From: HGM13233 sp964478515
GTDB taxonomy: Bacteria; Bacillota; Clostridia; Oscillospirales; Ruminococcaceae
Length of the DNA stretch: 64,000 nt
Direction: 5' to 3'
NCBI GenBank assembly: GCA_964478515.1
Contig: CAYZIL010000005.1
Span: forward strand, 1-64,000
This document shows, in pieces, positions 60,469 through 64,000 of this stretch. A program made the translations under genes and the position numbers. A model generated the notes under the pieces. It saw only the letters and a program-made list of their open reading frames with translations, did not search any database and was not told the origin of the DNA. Each line of letters begins with the position of its first letter. Position 1 is the stretch's first letter.

Positions 60469-61507
60469 ATGTTTTGCAGTAAATGCGGCTATCAAAATAG
60501 TGATGAGATGGCCTTTTGTGTCAACTGCGGCAATCCGCTGAATGCGGCGGCCGCTCAGCCGACCGCACAGCCTGTTCAGCCCGCGCAGACGACGCCTGAA
60601 ATTACTTCTGACACTGACGCGCAGCCCGTACAGAGCGCCCAGCCCGTACAGAGCGCCCAGCCCGTACAGAGCGCCCAGCCCGTACAGAGCGCCCNNNNNN
60701 NNNNNNNNNNNNNNNNNNNNNNNNNNNNNNNNNNNNNNNNNNNNNNNNNNNNNNNNNNNNNNNNNNNNNNNNNNNNNNNNNNNNNNNNNNNNNNAGCCCG
60801 TACAGAGCGCGCAGCAGCAATACGGCGCTTACCAGCAACCGCAGCAATATGCTCAGAACGGTTATTACCAGCAGCCGGTATACCAGCAGAAGAAAAAGAA
60901 CACCGGTTTGATAATAGGTTTGGTTTTGGGCGGTCTGGCCGTGCTGGCGGGCATAATTGTTTTAATTGTTATGCTTTTCGGCGGCAAGTCCGACAATGGC
61001 AACTCTGGTGGTTCCGGCGGCACAACGCCCAACAATCCCCAGCAGCAGCAACAGCAGCAACAGCAACAGCAGCAGGCAACCGGTTTCAGCACTGTTGAAG
61101 AGGCCGGAAGCCAGACGCTGGAATGGGTGTTTGGCGGGAACATAGACTATATGTTTGCCATAATGCCCGAGCTGAGCTCGTCAATGATCAGCACAATTTG
61201 TGACGACGATAGCATAACGACCATGTCCCAGTACAATTCCCACCTGCAAAGCTATTATTCGGGTTATTACGGCACCGGCAATACTTTGACCAGCGCCACG
61301 CTGCGCACTGTTGAGGATACCACCGGCAGCGACTTTGATAACCTGGTTGCCGCTTACTTCTCGGGAGCAAGTTACCAGGTGACAGGCCTTTCTTCTGCAA
61401 CCTATGACTTTACTTTCACTGACAGTACCGGCGCTACTTTGAGCGATTACATGGAGGTCATCTGTATTCAAGTCGGCGGTTTGTGGTACCCGATTTGGTT
61501 TAACTGA
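60469..61507 (+). CDS. Zinc-ribbon / QPVQSA-repeat / TM protein (second paralogue), interrupted by an assembly gap
   Basis: It begins MFCSKCG...CVNCG (zinc ribbon) and continues into hexapeptide QPVQSA repeats until the N-run at 60695. After the gap the frame that matches the paralogue (QPVQSA, then AYQQPQQY, TM helix, a run of 12 Gln, external domain) is shifted relative to the first part. This means the 100 N are a placeholder, not the true length. The end domain (GSQTLEWVFGGNIDYM...VGGLWYPIWFN) aligns well with the 59538 protein. The start is the ATG at 60469 (GGAGG upstream). It is not a pseudogene on this evidence. Confidence 0.75.
60622..60693 (+). repeat. 18-bp tandem repeat (four full visible copies)
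   Basis: The unit CAGCCCGTACAGAGCGCC encodes QPVQSA and is repeated identically, continuing into the gap, with one more copy on its right side (from 60795). Perfect identity suggests recent expansion and probable length polymorphism. Confidence 0.9.
60695..60794. other. Assembly gap (100 N)
   Basis: A run of exactly 100 N inside the tandem repeat. The repeat probably caused the break. The true length is unknown. Confidence 0.99.
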
Positions 61508-61522
61508 GATTCAACGACTGAC

Positions 61523-61560
61523 AAACAGCCGCGTGCCAATTTGGCACGCGGCTGTTTTAT
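61523..61560 (+). terminator. Intrinsic terminator
   Basis: The long perfect stem AACAGCCGCGTGCCAA / TTGGCACGCGGCTGTT is followed by TTATTT. The next 165 bases (to the repressor gene) hold nothing I recognise. Confidence 0.9.
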
Positions 61561-61725
61561 TTAATGCTGGGCGCGACTGTCGCGCAGTATAGCGGCGGCG
61601 GGCAAAAAAACGGTACAACCCTGCAGGGAAGGCGGAACGACGGCTGACAATAAATATCGGAAACGGCAGTGCAGTGACGTTACTTGAAATAAGCTGCGTT
61701 TAGAAAAACAGGCGCTCCGACGCTG

Positions 61726-62325
61726 TTACTCAAGCTCGCAAAGCACGCGTTTCGCCACGCCGACAATGCGCGCGGCGCCGCTTTCAAACTCAGCCGCCGT
61801 CAGCGTCAACGGCTGGTAAGCGGGGTTTTCCGGACGCAAAAATATTTTACCGTCAGCGGCGACAAAGCGCTTGAGCGTTGCCGACTCGTCGCCGACAATG
61901 CAAGCGACAATTTGACCGCTGACGGCGGTGTCCTGTTTTTTTATCAGCACCAGCGAGCCGTCGGGAATGCCGGCGCCGACCATGCTGTCGCCGCAGACGC
62001 GCAAATAAAAATAGTCCTTCGGGTCGCTGACGTCAGCGACAGCATAGTTTTCAATATCGTCAAAAGCGAGCAGCGGCGAGCCGGCGGCAATGCGGCCGAC
62101 TATAGGCACAAGGCAGTAGGGCTCGTCGCCGTCGCACTCGCCGCCGACAAGATAGTCGACTGAGACAGAGAAATAGCGCGCGAGCGCCAGCAATATTTCG
62201 CCCTTAGGCACAGCGCCGGCACGCCAGCGGGTTACGGAAGTGCGGCTGAGACCGACGTTTTCCGCAGCAGCGCAGGGCGACTCGCCGCGCTCGCGGCAAA
62301 GCTGCTCGTAGCGTTCAAAAAACAA
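61726..62325 (-). CDS. LexA/CI-type repressor (helix-turn-helix plus S24 peptidase)
   Basis: The 199-residue protein has an N-terminal HTH of the XRE type (AAENVGLSRTSVTRWRAG). A peptidase S24 domain contains a likely Ala-Gly cleavage site (RIAAGSP), catalytic Ser in CGDSMVG and Lys in ATLKRF. RecA-stimulated autocleavage is expected. This is the phage-CI/SOS-like class rather than the winged-helix LexA of most Firmicutes. I prefer the TTG at 62325 (AGGTG 5 bases upstream). The frame is open to 62382. It probably binds the twin operators next to it. Confidence 0.85.
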   Translation of the reverse strand: MFFERYEQLCRERGESPCAAAENVGLSRTSVTRWRAGAVPKGEILLALARYFSVSVDYLVGGECDGDEPYCLVPIVGRIAAGSPLLAFDDIENYAVADVSDPKDYFYLRVCGDSMVGAGIPDGSLVLIKKQDTAVSGQIVACIVGDESATLKRFVAADGKIFLRPENPAYQPLTLTAAEFESGAARIVGVAKRVLCELE

Positions 62326-62402
62326 AATATCACCTCGCGAAGGCGCCGGCGGCGGGTGAGCGCCGGACAAAAATTGCGACAAATATTAGGCAGACAATTT
62401 GT

Positions 62403-62418
62403 GTAACTTTACAGTAAC
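62403..62418. promoter_or_regulatory. Operator O1 (16-bp near-palindrome)
   Basis: GTAACTTTACAGTAAC matches the second operator at 11 of 16 positions and is a partial palindrome (right half CAGTAAC). Its centre is 30 bp from that of O2, i.e. about three helical turns. Confidence 0.6.
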
Positions 62419-62425
62419 AAAAACA

Positions 62426-62454
62426 TTGACATGTTACTGCACAGTGACTATAAT
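62426..62454 (+). promoter_or_regulatory. Promoter of the ArpU-like gene
   Basis: TTGACA (62426-62431), a 17-base spacer and TATAAT (62449-62454), consensus in all respects. Operator O2 fills the spacer. Confidence 0.9.
62433..62448. promoter_or_regulatory. Operator O2 (16-bp palindrome inside the promoter)
   Basis: GTTACTG-CA-CAGTGAC has one mismatch across the dyad. It occupies the whole spacer between -35 and -10, so binding would block polymerase. The likely repressor is the divergent LexA/CI-type gene. Confidence 0.75.
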
Positions 62455-62505
62455 TGAAGTATAGCAGAGAAACAAACGTTTGTCAAACAGGGAAAGGAAT
62501 GTGGC

Positions 62506-62910
62506 ATGACACAGCGTGAACTTGGACAACTGAAGTTTTTGAAAAGAGAGATAGCACAGGACAGGCAGCGGCTGCGGCACCTTAAGAGCCTGAGCGAGAC
62601 GCCGACGCTTCGCTGGTCGGTGCGCACACAGGGCGGCCGGCGCAGCGACACGGTTTGCAGCAGGGCGGTGGAAATTGCCCAGCTTGAAGGTCAAATTGAG
62701 CAGAACATGAGCCGCTGTGTTGGGCAATTGCTGGCGTTACAGAGGTACATTAATGCGATTGACGACAGCGAGCTGCGCATGGTGTTCTACCGCCGCTATG
62801 TGTGCGGCGAGAGCTGGTGCTGCGTCGCGCAAAAGTTGGGCTATGCCGACGAGCAACTGCCACGAAAAAAGCACGACCGCTGGCTGAAAAACGGCGGCAG
62901 AGTGAAATGA
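62506..62910 (+). CDS. ArpU/RinA-like phage transcriptional regulator (sigma-region-4-like)
   Basis: The 134-residue protein has a helical N-terminus. Its C-terminal segment IDDSELRMVFYRRYVCGESWCCVAQKLGY (shown in part) is typical of phage late-gene regulators of the ArpU/RinA/DUF1492 type, which resemble sigma-70 region 4. The ATG follows AAAGGAA. Controlled by O1/O2. With the repressor it forms a small phage-like switch, but no integrase, terminase or structural gene is visible in this window. Confidence 0.75.
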   Translation: MTQRELGQLKFLKREIAQDRQRLRHLKSLSETPTLRWSVRTQGGRRSDTVCSRAVEIAQLEGQIEQNMSRCVGQLLALQRYINAIDDSELRMVFYRRYVCGESWCCVAQKLGYADEQLPRKKHDRWLKNGGRVK

Positions 62911-62930
62911 GTCGGGTAAAGCTCGGCGCA

Positions 62931-62972
62931 ACCGACCGGCGGCCGCAATAGCGGACGCCGGTCGGTTTTTGC
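62931..62972 (+). terminator. Intrinsic terminator of the ArpU-like gene
   Basis: The stem ACCGACCGGCG / CGCCGGTCGGT has a 14-nt loop and is followed by TTTTTG. Confidence 0.85.
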
Positions 62973-63045
62973 TGTTTAATAAGGCTCGCCGCCGCAGTAC
63001 TGAGTACAAGAGCGTCAGCGGCGCAGGTGCGCACTCAACGAAGAC

Positions 63046-63285
63046 GGGGCTTGGTGCCGCGGGGCAAAGCTCAAAAGGGCGCAAGAGTTTTTCCTCTTGC
63101 CACTAAGTGTTTAATGGCGTCGGGGGAGTTTATGGTCAAACAGAACGTCAAGTTTACTGCTTAGAAAAACGTTATTCCGTTTTATTTGGCGCGATTTTCT
63201 TATTTAGCGCTTATATTCGGCTCGGGTCGTTTGTCATTTTAGGAGCGTCTTAGGGGCCGCCGGTGCTTTGTCAATATTGCGGCTG
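63046..63285 (+). repeat. Long structured intergenic repeat, copy 3
   Basis: It opens with a GGGCTT...AAAGCTC imperfect hairpin followed by AAAAGGG. CTCTTGCCACTAAGTGTTTAATGG, AGAACGTC, TTAGAAAAACGTT (AAAAACGTT at 63165-63173) and TCTTAGGGGCC...GGTGCTTTGTC (63248-63272) follow. It aligns with copies 1 and 2 over most of its length. No coding capacity is evident. The next 200 bases up to the promoter of the last gene hold nothing else I recognise. Confidence 0.7.
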
Positions 63286-63497
63286 AGATTTAGAAAGCTC
63301 AATGGCTGCTCAGCGTTTCAAGACAACAGGGCAAAGTATCCGCAAATACAAACGCCGGCGGCCGTCAGAGTACAGAATAATATTGTGCTGCGACAGAGAA
63401 AAAATGCCTGGGCAAGTGACGGCGCCGGCGATTTACGGTTGCTTTTTTCATAACACAGGTCGGTTGAAAATCGACGGGTACGGTGGCGGCGATTCAG

Positions 63498-63526
63498 TTG
63501 CGTCGGACGCCGACAGGGAATATAAT
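63498..63526 (+). promoter_or_regulatory. Promoter of the final gene, possibly leaderless
   Basis: TTGCGT (63498-63503), a 17-base spacer and TATAAT (63521-63526). The start codon is only 7 bases beyond the -10, so the transcript would begin at or just before the ATG. Confidence 0.55.
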
Positions 63527-63532
63527 GTAATA

Positions 63533-64000
63533 ATGAATAACTTAATGACGGAATTGAAATTACAGCTCTGTCCGCAGCAACTGTCTTTGCTGCAGACTTT
63601 GGCGCAGACGCGGGATTACGCGAAGGCGAGCGAGGGCAATTTGCGGCGCAACCGCATTTACTGGAACACGCCCACCGGCCGCAACGCGGACAAAAACCGC
63701 GGCCGCTACGAGCTTGACGAGGTTATTGCACGGGTCGGGGCGCTGCGCGCTTTTGTGCGCGAACGCTGCCGAGTGCTGCGCTTGGACCCGGCGCTGCCGC
63801 TGGCGGTGACGGTTTGCGAGATGGCCTATATTAGCCGCGCCGACGACATTACCGAGGGCGGCTCGCTGAGTGTGCTGGGCGGGCTTGCCGGCGTTGCCGG
63901 CAAGGCGACGGCGCAGCCGCGGCTGATGGCGTCATTCGGCATTTGTCAAATAAAACCCTCGACTGCCATGCAGGCGCTGGAATGGGCGCGCGGCGCGGGA
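63533..64000 (+). CDS. Lysozyme/lytic-transglycosylase-like protein, partial at right edge
   Basis: 156 residues are visible. The first 100 are charged and helical with no signal peptide. A stretch with TVCEMAYIS is followed by SFGICQIKPSTAMQAL, which recalls the catalytic Glu and the S-x-G-x-x-Q-x-x-P-S-T-A motif of SLT-type lytic transglycosylases, as in phage endolysins or colicin-like murein hydrolases. This may be a phage-type cell-wall hydrolase, but the family is uncertain. The ATG at 63533 has no good Shine-Dalgarno (GGGA about 14 bases upstream) and lies 7 bases from the -10. Confidence 0.6.
   Translation, partial: MNNLMTELKLQLCPQQLSLLQTLAQTRDYAKASEGNLRRNRIYWNTPTGRNADKNRGRYELDEVIARVGALRAFVRERCRVLRLDPALPLAVTVCEMAYISRADDITEGGSLSVLGGLAGVAGKATAQPRLMASFGICQIKPSTAMQALEWARGAG

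Noticed and set aside
60622..60820. CRISPR array
   Set aside because: The 18-bp units are directly adjacent without spacers and are in frame within a coding sequence.
60448..61098. Two separate overlapping genes around the N-run
   Set aside because: Both frames are parts of one gene. Comparison with the neighbouring paralogue shows the frame change is caused by the arbitrary gap length.
61660..61715. Fourth copy of the long repeat (CTGCGTTTAGAAAAAC near 61690)
   Set aside because: Only about 15 bases resemble one block. The flanking blocks and opening hairpin are missing.
63268..63453. 61-codon frame after repeat copy 3
   Set aside because: No ribosome binding site, no recognisable features, and it starts inside the end of the repeat.

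Overview
This 64 kb window looks like chromosomal sequence from a low-abundance or uncultured Firmicute of class Clostridia, probably of the Oscillospirales type. This is an inference from gene content. The S10-spc-alpha ribosomal cluster runs from rpsJ to rplQ with a zinc-type S14, and secY, adk, map, a KOW protein, infA and rpmJ follow in the order usual for Firmicutes. Promoters are sigma-A-like, Shine-Dalgarno sites are strong, and GTG and TTG starts are common. By eye the DNA is GC-rich, and a run of 100 N inside a tandem repeat points to a draft or metagenome assembly. No CRISPR array, rRNA operon or insertion sequence was seen.

Layout. 1-5.2 kb: the tail of an ascorbate-type PTS, a small orphan protein behind a SAM-riboswitch-like attenuator (minus strand), tRNA-Pro(GGG), a lipoprotein, an LCP cell-wall ligase and an 11-mer-repeat protein with a cysteine tail. 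5.2-15.3 kb: a lipoprotein, a membrane protein, a potABCD polyamine-type ABC operon behind a cobalamin-riboswitch-like leader, two nucleoside hydrolases and pckA. 15.3-18.7 kb: two related secreted surface proteins, each behind the same 28-nt leader motif plus a long stem, flanked by copies of a roughly 260-bp structured repeat. 18.7-23.2 kb (minus): dus and an ABC ATPase / CARDB protein / MacB-like permease module. 23.3-29.2 kb: polA-rimI-tsaD, acpP and proS. 29.3-45.5 kb: the ribosomal and transcription super-operon, with an L30 that carries a long histone-H1-like N-terminal tail. 45.7-48.7 kb (minus): a zinc-ribbon membrane protein and a UMF1-type transporter. 48.9-54.2 kb: lipoprotein, response regulator, histidine kinase, yqhQ-like gene and prmC. 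54.2-59.4 kb: recA-recX-rimO-pgsA-cysS. 59.5-61.5 kb: two paralogous zinc-ribbon/TM proteins, one interrupted by the assembly gap. 61.7-64 kb: a small phage-like island with a LexA/CI-type repressor, twin operators, an ArpU-like regulator, a third copy of the long repeat and a partial lysozyme-like gene.

Most protein-coding content is housekeeping. The unexplained material is mainly non-coding or low-complexity: the three-copy intergenic repeat, the paired attenuator leaders of the surface proteins, two riboswitch-like leaders in front of unexpected genes, and unusual extensions on L30 and L15. The best candidates for something undescribed are the 260-bp repeat family and the surface-protein leader motif. 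All family assignments rest on reading motifs and were not checked by database search.
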